NCBI GenBank assembly: GCA_036244855.1
Contig: BQKZ01001729.1
Coordinates: forward strand, 15,209-79,208
Direction: 5' to 3'
DNA length: 64,000 bases
Source of the DNA: Temnopleurus reevesii
Lineage: Eukaryota; Echinodermata; Echinoidea; Temnopleuroida; Temnopleuridae
A program made the translations under genes and the position numbers. The notes beneath the pieces were generated by a model. The model ran no database searches. It saw nothing but the letters and a program-made list of their open reading frames with translations, and was not told the DNA's origin. The stretch's first letter is position 1. Every line of letters starts with the position of its first letter. Of the stretch, positions 12,171 through 22,897 are shown piece by piece.

Positions 12171-13568
12171 AGCAGACTCCTGGCAGATGCTCGTTAGCTT
12201 CACACGACGAGAAAGACACATTTACACCAGTTTTCCGCATGTGATTGTAAAGTGGTCATAAATTGAATCTAAACAAATCTATTTATACATCTCAGACCAA
12301 TGTTAATGCTTACTTCATAACGAATTACCTGTAATAGGATGATATCTGTCGCATTCGTGCATCAACCTAGATTCCTCGTCTTGGGCGATGAGAACATCGC
12401 TCGCAAATAAAAAGTTCTACCAGACATGACAGAGGAATTCTTACCAGGTTATTAAAGGGCAAATAGGTAATCTCTTCTTATGAAAAAAAGTATCTAATTT
12501 CTTCTTTCTGTATTTTTTTCCTAATTTCTGGTCCTAAATCGGAGGGTTTATAACTCTTCCAATATGGTGTCACAAAAATAGACTTTATTTTTAGTTTCGA
12601 TAATCACTTGGCGCGTTGCATTTATTCTGAATGTAGGGATTACTTTGCCAAAACCACTAGCTTATAGGCACTGCAAACAATAAAAAGCACGCTATGGATA
12701 TTGTGTGTACTCCCTCGGTTTACGCACAAAAGGGCCCTTCCCGAAAAGCTGTGTAGTTGTGCAAAACTACCAACAAAACCACTTAGGTGTTAGATTAATT
12801 TTTGTAGGTTTTTTCCCACCTAATTTCAAATTATTTTCAAAACAATTTTGCATTTCGAGCATTCGATTTCGCGCAAGTGCATCGGGTGCATAAATACGTG
12901 ATTTAGATAAAATTCAGTTGCGTTATTAGGAAAACATAGCCGAAAAAGCTGTCTCCCCTTAATTCTGGTAGATGAAAAGATGAATGCATGAATAAAAGAA
13001 ACACTCTCATCAATTATTAATACATCTGTGTAAATTTAATTAATCATGCTTAAAGATATTCAGTGTAACATCGTGGTTGTACAGTTGTTGTTTTTTTCAA
13101 ATTTCAAATAAAACTGTTTGTCATATCTAACTATATTCAGTTTGCTGAAAAATCAACAAAGGATGCAAAGATAAGGAAAGTTACACATGCATGAATATAA
13201 CTTTGAAAATAGAAAACATGCATAGCGCATAATTCCTGTACAGTGTGTCTACGAAGGAGGTATTTTATATTTTTGTTAGTTTGAAACAATATACGTTGAT
13301 TATGAAGCCTAATATTTTCCCAACTTCCTTTATATTCACAATCAACTATTCAGATAACATCAACGATCTGTCAGTTGGGATTTTTGAAAAATGAAAACAA
13401 TGTGACAAAATGTATTTCAATTCCAGTGCAGCGGATGTAACATTTTACATCTTAGCTCCTTTAAAGCCCTAAGCGTTGATATCGAAGCCTAATATTTGCA
13501 CATTATAATTCATGTACATCATCAATCTTTCCGATGACAGTTAGAATCCGGCAGGAAAAAAATATTCT
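12171..13568. other. nothing recognised
   Basis: AT-rich unique sequence. No exon or repeat boundary was identified. Confidence 0.5.
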
Positions 13569-13609
13569 TATAACTCTATTATATTCTTTAGGAATATAAT
13601 AAAGTTATA
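13569..13609. repeat. AT-rich hairpin
   Basis: Inverted repeat TATAACTCTATTATATTC ... GAATATAATAAAGTTATA around a 5-base loop, with one mismatch. No terminator function is implied in a eukaryote. Confidence 0.7.
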
Positions 13610-13649
13610 TTATGCCTTTGAATATGACATGCACAGTCTAGTGCGTTTG

Positions 13650-13840
13650 ACATAAAATGTTTGTGTATACATGTGTATTTTTGTTATGTGTGTGTTTGCG
13701 TGCTTGTGCAATTGCCTGCGTGTGCGAATGTGCGTTAGGTGTGTGGGGTGTGGGGTATGTGTGTGTGAGTTTGTGCGTAGGTGTGTGTGCGATTTCATGT
13801 GAAGGTGTGTGCGTGTGTGTGTGTGTGTGTGTGTCGCAGT
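13650..13840. repeat. GT-rich microsatellite-like block
   Basis: Interrupted GTGTGCG/GTGTGTT units that end in a pure (GT)n run at about 13811-13834. Confidence 0.9.
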
Positions 13841-14464
13841 TTCACTTTGCTGTCACATATTCAAAATGATCCATGATTAGTTCTTGGCTTAACGATTGGG
13901 AGTCTGAATAGTATAACACAAAATAAAATAGTCAAGTCACTCGTAAACGCATTCTCAACTCTTAAATAAACGCCATGCAAAGTAATAGCGCTCACCGACA
14001 TACGACCAGCTAGTGACGTCATATCGGAGCGCATTCTACTCGAGAATACACCACATCAGAAGAACACGAAAACCAGACACTCAGAAACCTTACCAATAAA
14101 CTCCAGAACAAAACCAAGATGAGGATATCGTTCATGGTCTGGAGCAAGTACAGGCTAAAAATCGTACCTTTTCAATGACTCTGAAGTTTGACGTAAACTA
14201 ACACTACGATCATCGTGACCAAAACGCCACGCTCAAGCCACAATCGCTTGTTTAATGATTTAAAAACTATTTTAACATGTTTGTTTTGCATCAAATTGCT
14301 CACAAAACCAGCTCAGGTACCATATATAGGGACCTGGAAATAAACAGTGCATCATGTTGGTTAACGCGCATTTCTATTATACGATCTTGAAGGAAAATAT
14401 TATTCTAACACACAATTTGGGAAAAGGGTCGTCAATTCAAAAAGATTTTACAAAAGGGAGTGTT
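13841..14464. other. nothing recognised
   Basis: Unique sequence upstream of the tail of the minus-strand SINE. Confidence 0.45.
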
Positions 14465-14842
14465 TATAATGATAATACTACTACTAATAATAATAATAGC
14501 AATAATAATAGTAATAATAATGGTAATAATGATAATATTGATTATAATAATAAAGATAATAATAATAATAGATGTGATTCATATAGCGTACATATTCACG
14601 CTGCAAAGTGTTCAATGCGCTTTGCATTATCATTACACTGGTTGTAGCCCAGCGTAGACCAAGGCACTTGGTATGTCAAGGAATACATATTCCTTCCAGG
14701 TACCCAGGCACCTGGGTTGAGTGCAGCACAATGTGGATGAGTTTCTTGATGATTGATGAGGGAGATGCACGCCATGCGGGATTCGAACTAACGACCCTCC
14801 AGTTGAAAGGCACGAGTCAGAACCAGTTCACCACAGCGTCTC
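14465..14842 (-). mobile_element. full-length tRNA-derived SINE with (ATT)n tail
   Basis: Read on the minus strand, an A-box-like TGTGGTGAACTGGTTCTG and a B-box GTTCGAATCCC (about 14778-14788) are followed by a SINE body. The body shares GGAATACATATTCCTT and CACTCAACCC motifs with the copy at 63624. The 3' end is a long ATT/GTT tail (14465-14575). The A/B-box head is the internal RNA polymerase III promoter of the element. Confidence 0.8.
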
Positions 14843-15517
14843 CAATATCTCGTGCTATAAATGTACAAGTATTGTCAACTCAATTGGGCAACATTAGTTA
14901 GGCTCTCCAATAAAGTATTCTTACCAACGATAATTTTCTTTTCAAATTTGATAAATGTTTTTGTAAAAATTATTTCTGTCCGACAGGTGTGTTGTTTCAA
15001 GGGTGTATCCACACCAGTACAAAATTACTGAATTAGGATACAAGTTGTATACCCGAACAGTTTCCTTCCGATAATGATATGGACCTTCCTGGAGGATGTT
15101 TTTAAGGAAGCTCATGTGGAGACAATCACCTAATTTAGTGTTATATCCTACAAGTCTATTTACACACGTCAGTGGGCTCGTAGCAACGGGGGAAGATTCC
15201 AAAATATATCCCGCAATAGTCCTTATCTGGTTGATGGAAATTATGTGAGATTTTATAGAACTTTTCCATTCCGCTATTTTGTGAAAGATTATTTAATATT
15301 TTTTTTTCTTCCTGAACAAGATTCGCCTAAATGTGTTCTCCTTCGCTTTTAAAATCCCAAACTTCAATGGGGGCCATGCGTCCCCTCCCGGCCTCGGCAT
15401 AAGAGCTTGGAGCGGCATAAGAGTTCGGAGGGCCAACAGAGCGCAATCTCTCACGTGTATTATTAATGAATTAATGTATTTATTAATTTATTTGATAATA
15501 TATTTATCTTTTTCTTG
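14843..15517. other. nothing recognised
   Basis: Unique sequence. The minus-strand frame 14942-15202 has no recognisable motif. Confidence 0.45.
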
Positions 15518-16039
15518 TCACGTCATCGAAAATATGCTCCAAAATTCCCTTTGCCGCCCCCCCCCCCCCCCCATTGACAAATTTTGGGCGTGCGCATTGT
15601 AGTATCCCAGACGAAGAACCTCTTTTTCGGTTCCGTTTTGACCAGTCGAAATAACAATATTAAACGGGTAACAACAATTTTTGTCGATGAAAATTATGGA
15701 CCATTTTGTTCCAGTTGGGTATTGAATCTTCACCCCGACATACCTACAAAGTACTACTATGTTTCCCTGGTACAGTACGGGTATGAACATTTTGAATATC
15801 GGTTCTAACATTGTTGCATCATTATCGCGTATGTCATCGGGAATATCTCGGAAAACCAGGAGGCATAGGTGGTGATAGATGTCAGACTTAGCCTTCTTTG
15901 ATTTCATGCCAAATGTTAGGAAAGACAATACACCGTGACGGTGTAATACCAACAACCGATCAGGCTTGTTACGATAGTACGTGCATACATACCAGTGTAT
16001 GGGGCTAATGGAATACCTGGGTTGCGTTTCATAAAGCAC
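15518..16039 (-). other. longest open frame of the window, unidentified
   Basis: 173 codons from 16039 to 15518 on the minus strand, the longest gap-free frame here. I recognise no domain. The first seven residues (MLYETQP) are encoded by the end of the family A MITE at 16016-16180. The C-terminus runs through a 16-base C run (15557-15572) that encodes poly-Gly. Both facts argue for a chance frame, although the middle (VFRDIPDDIRDND, GTKWSIIFIDKN) is of mixed composition and could descend from an old coding sequence. Confidence 0.15.
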
Positions 16040-16180
16040 TTCGCAGAGATACGCACGACTGGTGACTCTCTCCTATTCCTGCACTAAACCACAACTCCTG
16101 TCTCTGAATCGCACCTGAGGAGGAGTCACCAGTCGTAAAGTCGTTCGTAGATCTAGGGACAGCTTCAAGAAAGGCAACCT
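16016..16180. mobile_element. MITE-like element, family A copy 2
   Basis: Starts CTGGGTTGCGTTTCATAAAG, has inner arms ACGCACGACTGGTGACTC and GAGTCACCAGTCGTAAAG, and ends AAAGGCAACCT. No coding capacity. Confidence 0.8.
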
Positions 16181-17341
16181 TGAATACAGTCGGATGTATC
16201 AAGTATTCCTTGTACGTATGTTACTGGACAATATTTGAATTGGCAGCCCCAAAGTTCGTTATAATTTCGTTTTCTGATTCAAATGTCCAATCTATATACT
16301 TAGGAATAAAGTTGCAGTTAAATGCAACACTGAGAATACCTTTTTGATGCAATATTGCACAATTTTGGTGAAGTTATCAAACCGTACAAAATAGTCTAGG
16401 AATGAAAAATGTGTTCTAAGATGTCTTGCATCTGCATTCACTTAACTGTTAACATTCATGATCAAGATTAACGAAATAACATTCGAGTTGCTAAAGCCCT
16501 CAGCGGGTCAGTCATTCACAAAATATTACGAATGATTCATGCGATATACTCGTCTGGGGCTGTTTTTGAGGGAATCTTAAATGGTTACCGCCCCCTCCTT
16601 AGCCATCATGCCGGAAGATACCAAGTCACATTACCAAGGTCTTCTAAGTAGACACGAGGCATCTGTCTGTCTTGCACATGGCTTTCTAATTACCTACCAT
16701 TAATAACTGTCAAAATCAATCCATTGTGGTCTGGATTCATACTCGAAACATTCATAGAAGTTGTCCTCTCACTGAAGACCAAATAGCTGATGAGGACACA
16801 CATTGAGAAGTTTTCGTATGCTGCAAACTTTCGACATGGATTTTGTTAAAATATGAAGGAATGAGAAAAGGACTTGGGCTTGGTGAAGGAGGTCTTGCTA
16901 TTCTTCCTTTTCCTTTTTAGGGGCTGTTTTTTAGATTGTTGGTGGATTGATAAATATCTAAAAGTAGACTGAAATATGATAATATCTTAGTGCAGATGTA
17001 GTGACGCCTACAAATTTTCTAAATACATGTCATTCTTTAAAAAAAATTCCTTTGTAAATAAATAAAATAATTCACGTCTTCCAGCCGGAGGAATCTGATA
17101 TACATGGAGCAACATTAATGTATTTGCTATTGTTCACATGAACTAGGGTTACTATGTTGACATCCATTGATCAAAGATTAAGGAAAGATTTAATCGATAA
17201 AATCCATAATAAACTTGCATGAAATTTATTTGAAAATATAAATTTCGCTAACCTGCTCATATTTAGAATGGCAGCAGCGGGATTTGGAATACGATATTCT
17301 GGTTCTTTGATGTATAAACTTGAAATTGTGGGTGGTATATG
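16181..17341. other. nothing recognised
   Basis: Unique AT-rich sequence. Confidence 0.45.
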
Positions 17342-17375
17342 CAGAGAGTATTAATATATTTGTTAATACTCTCTG
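17342..17375. repeat. perfect 13-base hairpin
   Basis: CAGAGAGTATTAA (17342-17354) and TTAATACTCTCTG (17363-17375) pair perfectly around the loop TATATTTG. It lies about 90 bases from the long palindrome at 17466. Confidence 0.8.
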
Positions 17376-17465
17376 GGTATATGTCTCGTTTCCGTCTGGC
17401 ACCTGGATTGTTCTAGCCGCACAGTCTAATAGGCTTGGCATAAAACGTTTAGGTGTGTGCGTGTG

Positions 17466-17547
17466 CTCACACACGATGTCAAAAATATACACACAATATA
17501 AATACATGTATTTCTATTGTGTGTATATTTTTTACACCGTGTGTGAG
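17466..17547. repeat. 82-base near-perfect palindrome without spacer
   Basis: Two 41-base arms meet at ATACATGTAT. About 38 of 41 positions pair (CTCACACACG...TATACACACAATA against its complement). GT-rich sequence surrounds it (about 17445-17600). Because of the symmetry both strands encode nearly the same short peptide, which explains the overlapping frames here. Confidence 0.85.
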
Positions 17548-17605
17548 TTTGTGTCTGTTTGTTTGTGTGTGTTAGTGTGTATGAGTGTGCGTGTGTGTGT
17601 GGTCA
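17548..17605. repeat. GT-rich microsatellite-like block
   Basis: Interrupted GTGTGTT/GTGTGC units immediately to the right of the palindrome. Confidence 0.85.
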
Positions 17606-18230
17606 ACTTTAGAGTCATAGGCTCAATTTTAAAGTGACGTTTTCATTATAACAATTTCGGCGGCAGCGGTGGGATTGAGGTTTAAAAGCACAATGTATTG
17701 TATATAATCTTACATGTTCCTCACGCGTTGACCCATAGCATAAGATACCCCCTTTGATTATTTTTTCTCTCTTGACATACGCATGTTCACAATGTCCCGG
17801 TCATGGCCTTGTTTCAAATAATACAGACATATAATATCCATCAGAGGGTAGCGATTAAAACGTATGAGCAATGTTTGGGTAATTGATAACAAGTGAGCTT
17901 TGCTGATGACACGTATATGATAATAAAACATGGGTGGTAGCAGGATGTCAGTGTTGTATGTATGCCTGTCTGTATCCCTATTGGTTGTATGTCTGTCTCT
18001 GTCTCACCAGAGGCATTTATGTTGCGGAGCTAGTGAGTGAAGGCACGCCGCGGACCATCTGTGCCGTATTTCGAAGATAAGGGCCCTAATTAAAGGTATA
18101 GATCGGTGATGACCGGGATGGAGAAATTTGTGTGAAACTAGTTGATGTATTACAAACCATGCACAAAAAGTATATGAACTTGAAATATTATTCTCACAAC
18201 TACAAGCCAACCAACATTTAACATACTGAC
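17606..18230. other. presumed intron, nothing recognised
   Basis: Unique sequence with short GTCT/GTAT-rich stretches near 17940-18000. Confidence 0.45.
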
Positions 18231-18349
18231 CGCCAGTGGGGTTGGTACCTGCTGGAGTTGGCACTTGGCGAATTGAGTTTCTGGTCGTATGTTTGGGTGA
18301 TTTGAATTCCCATTGATTTTCCGTGCGAGGCGGTGTGCATGCAGGCAGA
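18231..18349 (-). CDS. candidate upstream exon of the fibrillin-like gene
   Basis: A 119-base minus-strand stretch bounded by ACAAATCAG/TCTGCC and GGCG/GTCAGT. One frame is open throughout, starts in phase 0 and ends with two bases, CG. Joined to the first G of exon 7907-7977 these make an Arg codon before PNVC, exactly the phase that exon requires. The encoded 39 residues are polar (for example SPSANSSRYQPHW) with a single Cys, like the low-complexity linker that precedes the Cys-rich module in fibrillins. Against it: the pyrimidine tract is weak, the other two frames are also open, and no signal peptide is present, so a further first exon would be needed. The phase match alone has a one-in-three chance of being accidental. 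Confidence 0.3.
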
Positions 18350-18977
18350 CTGATTTGTGGTAATTAAGCCATTTCTGGGTATATCTTATTTGAGACAAAA
18401 ACTATGGTCATACTCTAATATGTTTTTGAAAATGTAGGGTTAAAACAAATTATACATCTCGATCAACTGATGCTCTGACTGAGGTTCAAATAATTTGCAT
18501 TTACATTAAGCATACGTTTGCTATTAACCGAAATGTTTCACTGGATCTTTAGCTCAGAAAGATTTGAGCAAAGAAGCTGGGATGACACTGCAGCTTTATA
18601 GCTGATTATTTCATTTGTATATCTCCCATCTCCCCGATCTGAATTTGTTCGTCACCCTACAATCATGAGGGCAGGATACGAGGCAGTTAGGATGAGTGAC
18701 ATCTGCTGTTCAAATCAGCTTATGAATCGGTAATGGGCAATTCTTAGCCTTCCTAGCTGCTAGCAAAGACCCTAAGCGTTCGTTAAAATCTCATCAGTTC
18801 ATCCGCGAATCTTTCCCCTGGCAAGTTAACATGGTTGAAGAAGGATGGAGATTACATAATGATAGAATTATGCATTATCACCTCCAAAGCCCACAATTCC
18901 CTGTACTGAACTGCTGAAGAATTTGTCAGGACAGTGGCCGAGCAAGAAAATTTAACTTGATCTTCTCTTTTACACTC
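18350..18977. other. nothing recognised
   Basis: Unique sequence. No signal-peptide exon for the minus-strand gene was identified here. Confidence 0.45.
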
Positions 18978-19100
18978 TACGAAAAAAAAAGAGTGCCCAA
19001 AAAGTGCAATCTACGGCAAAACTCGAAAGAATGAAAAAAATAGTACCATCTTGATGCACATGCTCAGCAAAAAAAGGAACATTAAGTGTGAAATATTGTA
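18978..19100. repeat. GTGCAAT-rich short repeat, family D copy 1
   Basis: AAGTGCAATCTACGGCAAAACTCGAAA-like sequence in two pieces. The same motif order in reverse complement occurs at 41199 and 48355; copy 2 is at 19515-19645. Confidence 0.55.
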
Positions 19101-19352
19101 CCTTTTGACTGTGCTATTTTTATATGGAGCCATTGCTTGACATTTCTCTTTTAATTGTTATCGTTCATGCATTGGATCGGGACAGAGGTATGATTGGATA
19201 AACTAGAACTTAGCAATTAATTCAACGTTCTCAAAGGCGTAGTTTCGAATCATCTAAATACTCCGAAGAATGCAAAATCATACCTTTTGTGGTTCGATTT
19301 CTTTTCATAAAGGTGTAGTAATGCACCTTTATCCCTAAGTGTGTAGACATCA

Positions 19353-19513
19353 TGGCTGTGTTTCACAAAGCTGTTCGTAGAGCTCCATCTAACTCTACGA
19401 ACGACTGATGACCCTTCCCATGTGCGATTCAGCGCCATGAGTTGTCATTGGGTGCCGGAAAGGTTCACCAGTCGGTCGTAAAGTTGTACGTACCTCTAAG
19501 AACAGCTTTATGA
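19353..19513. mobile_element. MITE-like element, family A copy 3
   Basis: Starts TGGCTGTGTTTCACAAAGCT, has inner arms CTACGAACGACTGATGACCC and GGTTCACCAGTCGGTCGTA, and ends CAGCTTTATGA next to the N. It forms the right end of duplication copy 1. Confidence 0.8.
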
Positions 19514-19867
19514 NTACGAAAAAAAGAGTGCCCAAAAAGTGCAATCTGCGGCAAAATTCGAAAGAATGCAAAAATTGCACCCTTTTGATGTACATGCTCA
19601 GCAAAAAGGTACATGAAGGTGCAATATTGTACCTTTTGACTGTGTTATTTTTTTTATAGGGAGTCATTTTTGATATCATTTAATTTGTAATCGTTCATGC
19701 ATGGGATTGGGACTGTGGCACGGTTGGATAAACAAGAGCTTAACAATTCCACATCCTTAAAGGCGCCGTTTCGAATCATCTGAGCACTCCGCAGAATACA
19801 AAATTATACCGATTTTTAATCATAAAGGTATAGTAATGCACTTTTATCCCTAAGTGTGTAGACACCA

Positions 19868-20037
19868 TGGTTGCGTTTCACAAAGCTGTTCTTAGATCTT
19901 TATCTGACTCTACGAACGACCGATGACCCTTTCCCGTGTGCGATTCAGCGCCATGAGTTGTCATTGAGTGCAGGAAAGGTTCACCAGTCGGTCGTAAAGT
20001 TGTACGTACCTCTATGAACAGCTTTATGAAACCCTGG
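19868..20037. mobile_element. MITE-like element, family A copy 4
   Basis: Sister of the copy at 19353 made by the tandem duplication. It starts TGGTTGCGTTTCACAAAGCT and ends CAGCTTTATGAAACCCTGG. Confidence 0.8.
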
Positions 20038-22059
20038 AATTATACTCTAATAATTCCTTGATGAGACAACCCTGGTGAACTTTGGTTTTGTATCACATGA
20101 TTTATCTCGAGTACTGACTGAAATCCCGAAATTTATAAGGAAACCCAACCTATGTTAGCGATCTGTCTTCATGAGTGAGATGGTTCTTTAATACCAAACT
20201 GCAGAAAATAAAATGCCACTCTCCATTTTCGTTAAATACCTCGCGCGAACATATTTACAGCCAAAAACTATTGTTACATCAAACTGCTTTATGGCTAGGA
20301 TGACATTGTTAGGTAGATAAAATGTCACTAAATGGTCGTTATCAATCGGTTCGTGACTAGAGCTGGGATTCTAAAGTACGATCTCGGTTGTAACTTAATT
20401 GAGGTTTTACTGGTGATGAAATACAAGAGAGCGATAAATCTGTACTGAATATTTGCTTCCCCCGCTGTCAAATTCTGATCAATAAAATTATTTTTAAGAG
20501 GTTGAAAAATCTGACCATATATTAAAGTGACAGCACATCGTGAAGTCGTGATGGAATAGATCTCAGGGGTTTTCAAAAACAGAAGTTTGGCGGTAGCGTA
20601 TACGCAGAACGTAAATGACGTCGGATATATCAGCTCAATGATACCGCGATTCTACGCCTCTTCAAAATCAATATTTCTTTTCTTAGGTCCTAAAACGTCG
20701 CGTCGGTATTCCACAAATACACTTTGAAGCCAGTTATCTCTAATAGGGTCATCAGCATATGTCTTAGAGGAATAATTCAGGCCATGACATATCGATTTGT
20801 TGGAAGAAAATCACTGCGCTTTTTTTATTAATATCCATGATGATCTGCATTCCTTTTTAAGGAAGGTGGTGAGTGTGTTTTGGAGCATGGTGAAAACAGG
20901 GGGTCAGTGGGTCATATGATGTTCAGCTTTCTTTCACATCTCGATTCTGAATGTTTGCTTGTCTATACTGTAGTAGAAAATTGAAATATAATACAAAATA
21001 ATTGAATGTCATTTCCAAACAACAATTCCATGAACTAGATCCTGAGATCATGGCGATTGTTTAGATTAGTCAGAAATTAGGAACTTATTCATAACGAACT
21101 TACGGAGACAGTGGGGTCTATCCGCATTTAATTATATTTGCTTTGAATTATTCAATATTTTGTTAAAATCTTTCTCTCGATCCAGGGGACGAATAACATA
21201 CTACATCCCCCCCCCAAAAAAAAAAGGTAGGAATCACTTTTGGATTGTATTATTTCAGTATGTCCACTTTTTCAGAATGTGTAGCGGAGCAAGAGACATC
21301 ATTCAATATGAACTGACATCACTTATGTGTGAAATAATGTGTTTGATAACATTTCAAACAGTTACATTTGGCTGTTTCCAGATATCTCAAGCCTACATTC
21401 AAATGTATTTCCACATTAAAGTGATCCTTAGCTTTTTTGTGTGTCATGATGTCAACATAAATGGGAACAGCTAAAATTGGTTCAAATGACCACATGACGA
21501 TGTATCTAATGGCTTCTCTAAATGTATGAAAGCTCAGTGTAAAATATTGCCTTTAACATGTCAAGAAAGTACATGAATGATTTTAGCACAATTTACTTCA
21601 GTTCCACCTCCTGACTGAATACACATTATTCTGTTCATGACAAGGTTTACAAAAACCGTCCACTCTATACATCGGGGCTCTAGAGTCCAAAAATATCTTA
21701 TTAAGATCCCATTGTTTGGGTCTAATGTTTATATTTTGCCTTAAGGAACCTGACAATCAACATTTGACAGTTCATGGCGTGGGAAAATATTAGCTTTTTT
21801 ATTCACAATTTTGATTTGACACGGGCAAAAAAAGCCAACCGAGTCCTGTTGCATTAAGCATAAATTTTATGACAACTTTTGTCGCGAACGATGGAAATCC
21901 ATAATTCTAGCATAATTCAATGATGGTAGTTGCCACCAACTTGGTCAAAGCGTAGAGCTGAGAATTGTGATCAAGCTGTCAAGTGGGCATGAATTGTGCT
22001 CGATATGTGGTTGACAGTTTCAACAACTCGTTCTTAATACTCATGACTTTAAGAAAGAC
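20038..22059. other. mostly unique sequence
   Basis: Contains a C10-A10 junction at about 21207-21226. No exon was recognised. Confidence 0.45.
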
Positions 22060-22172
22060 CGGAGCACATTGATGAGTCTAATACACATAAGATCCTCGAT
22101 CATTAAGCGCAAGAACTGATACCAGTCGTGCGTGAAGTCGTTCTTAAAGTCTTTCGTATCTTGATGAAACAC
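22060..22172. mobile_element. family B MITE, right-hand remnant
   Basis: ATTAAGCGCAAGAACTGATA, CCAGTCGTGCGTGAAGTCG and the end TTGATGAAACACCACC match the family B pattern seen complete at 26742. Confidence 0.6.
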
Positions 22173-22299
22173 CACCGATATCGCATCCCAAAATGCAAAA
22201 GAATTCGCTTATCTACGCTACCCCAATGGTCATTAATGTAAATGTTACCTGCATGGACTATTATGAGCGATGAAAAACTTTATTGAATGGGAAATTTAA

Positions 22300-22455
22300 T
22301 TATCCATTGTTACGACTTAACGAACAACTATAAGAACGACGATTGGTATTACTTGTGATGGATACTCATAATGTTATGGAACGTTAAGCGCAAAAACTGA
22401 TACCAGGCTTTCTTAAAGTCGTCCTTCAACGTAACATCTGTCTTAACTTGGTGAA
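22300..22455. mobile_element. family B MITE, degraded copy
   Basis: GTTACGACTTAACGAACAAC on the left; GTTAAGCGCAAAAACTGATA and AACTTGGTGAA on the right. The outermost GGTGTTTCACC end is missing on the left. Confidence 0.6.
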
Positions 22456-22616
22456 TCTTAATGATTGGAGCGAGAGGCAGTTTCCACAGCAATGCCACAC
22501 ACTAATTAGCATCATCATTTCACAATGGTTAAAAGGGATGCGCACTCTAGGATTGTGCGTCAACTTTGGCAAAACTAAGCTTTGCTAGCCAATGTCATAT
22601 AGGATATGGGAACTGA

Positions 22617-22780
22617 CCAGGGTTGTGTTTTAGAAAGCTGTACGACTCTACGCCCGACTTGCGATCCTTTATTGCACTCAATAACACTTGTGTCTCTGAG
22701 GTAGGACCAGAGGAAGGATTACTAATTCTGCGCAGAGTCATGCATACCTTTCCAAACAGATTTATGAAACGAAATCCTGA
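22617..22780. mobile_element. MITE-like element, family A copy 5
   Basis: Starts CCAGGGTTGTGTTTTAGAAA and ends TTTATGAAACGAAATCCTGA. The inner CGACTGGTGACC core is decayed (ACTTGCGATCC). A family B element begins two bases to the right. Confidence 0.75.
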
Positions 22781-22782
22781 GC

Positions 22783-22897
22783 AGTGTTTCACCAAATTAT
22801 CCTTAAGGTTACAAACAACTTAAATAAAGACTAGAGTGTAAGAATAGTCGCTCTTTAAACCAGTCTTTAAAAGTTAACGGTAACTTGGTGAAACACC
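22783..22897. mobile_element. MITE-like element, family B, internally shortened
   Basis: Inverted ends AGTGTTTCACCAAATTA and TAACTTGGTGAAACACC, 115 bases in all. It is separated from the family A copy at 22617-22780 by GC only, forming a compound A-B unit. Confidence 0.75.

Larger units (their letters stand above)
18978..20034. repeat. tandem duplication, units of about 536 and 520 bases
   Basis: Copy 1 is 18978-19513 and copy 2 is 19515-20034. Both begin TACGAAAAAAAG-AGTGCCCA, share the full order of blocks (GTGCAATCT, TTGTACCTTTTGACTGTG, CGTTTCGAATCATCT-type, CCCTAAGTGTGTAGACA) and end in a family A MITE (CAGCTTTATGA). The copies differ at many positions, by eye well over 10 percent. The single N at 19514 lies exactly at the junction. 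Confidence 0.85.

Noticed and set aside
17226..17637. Opposite-strand frames encoding nearly the same peptide (YCVYIF)
   Set aside because: Explained by the 82-base palindrome at 17466-17547.
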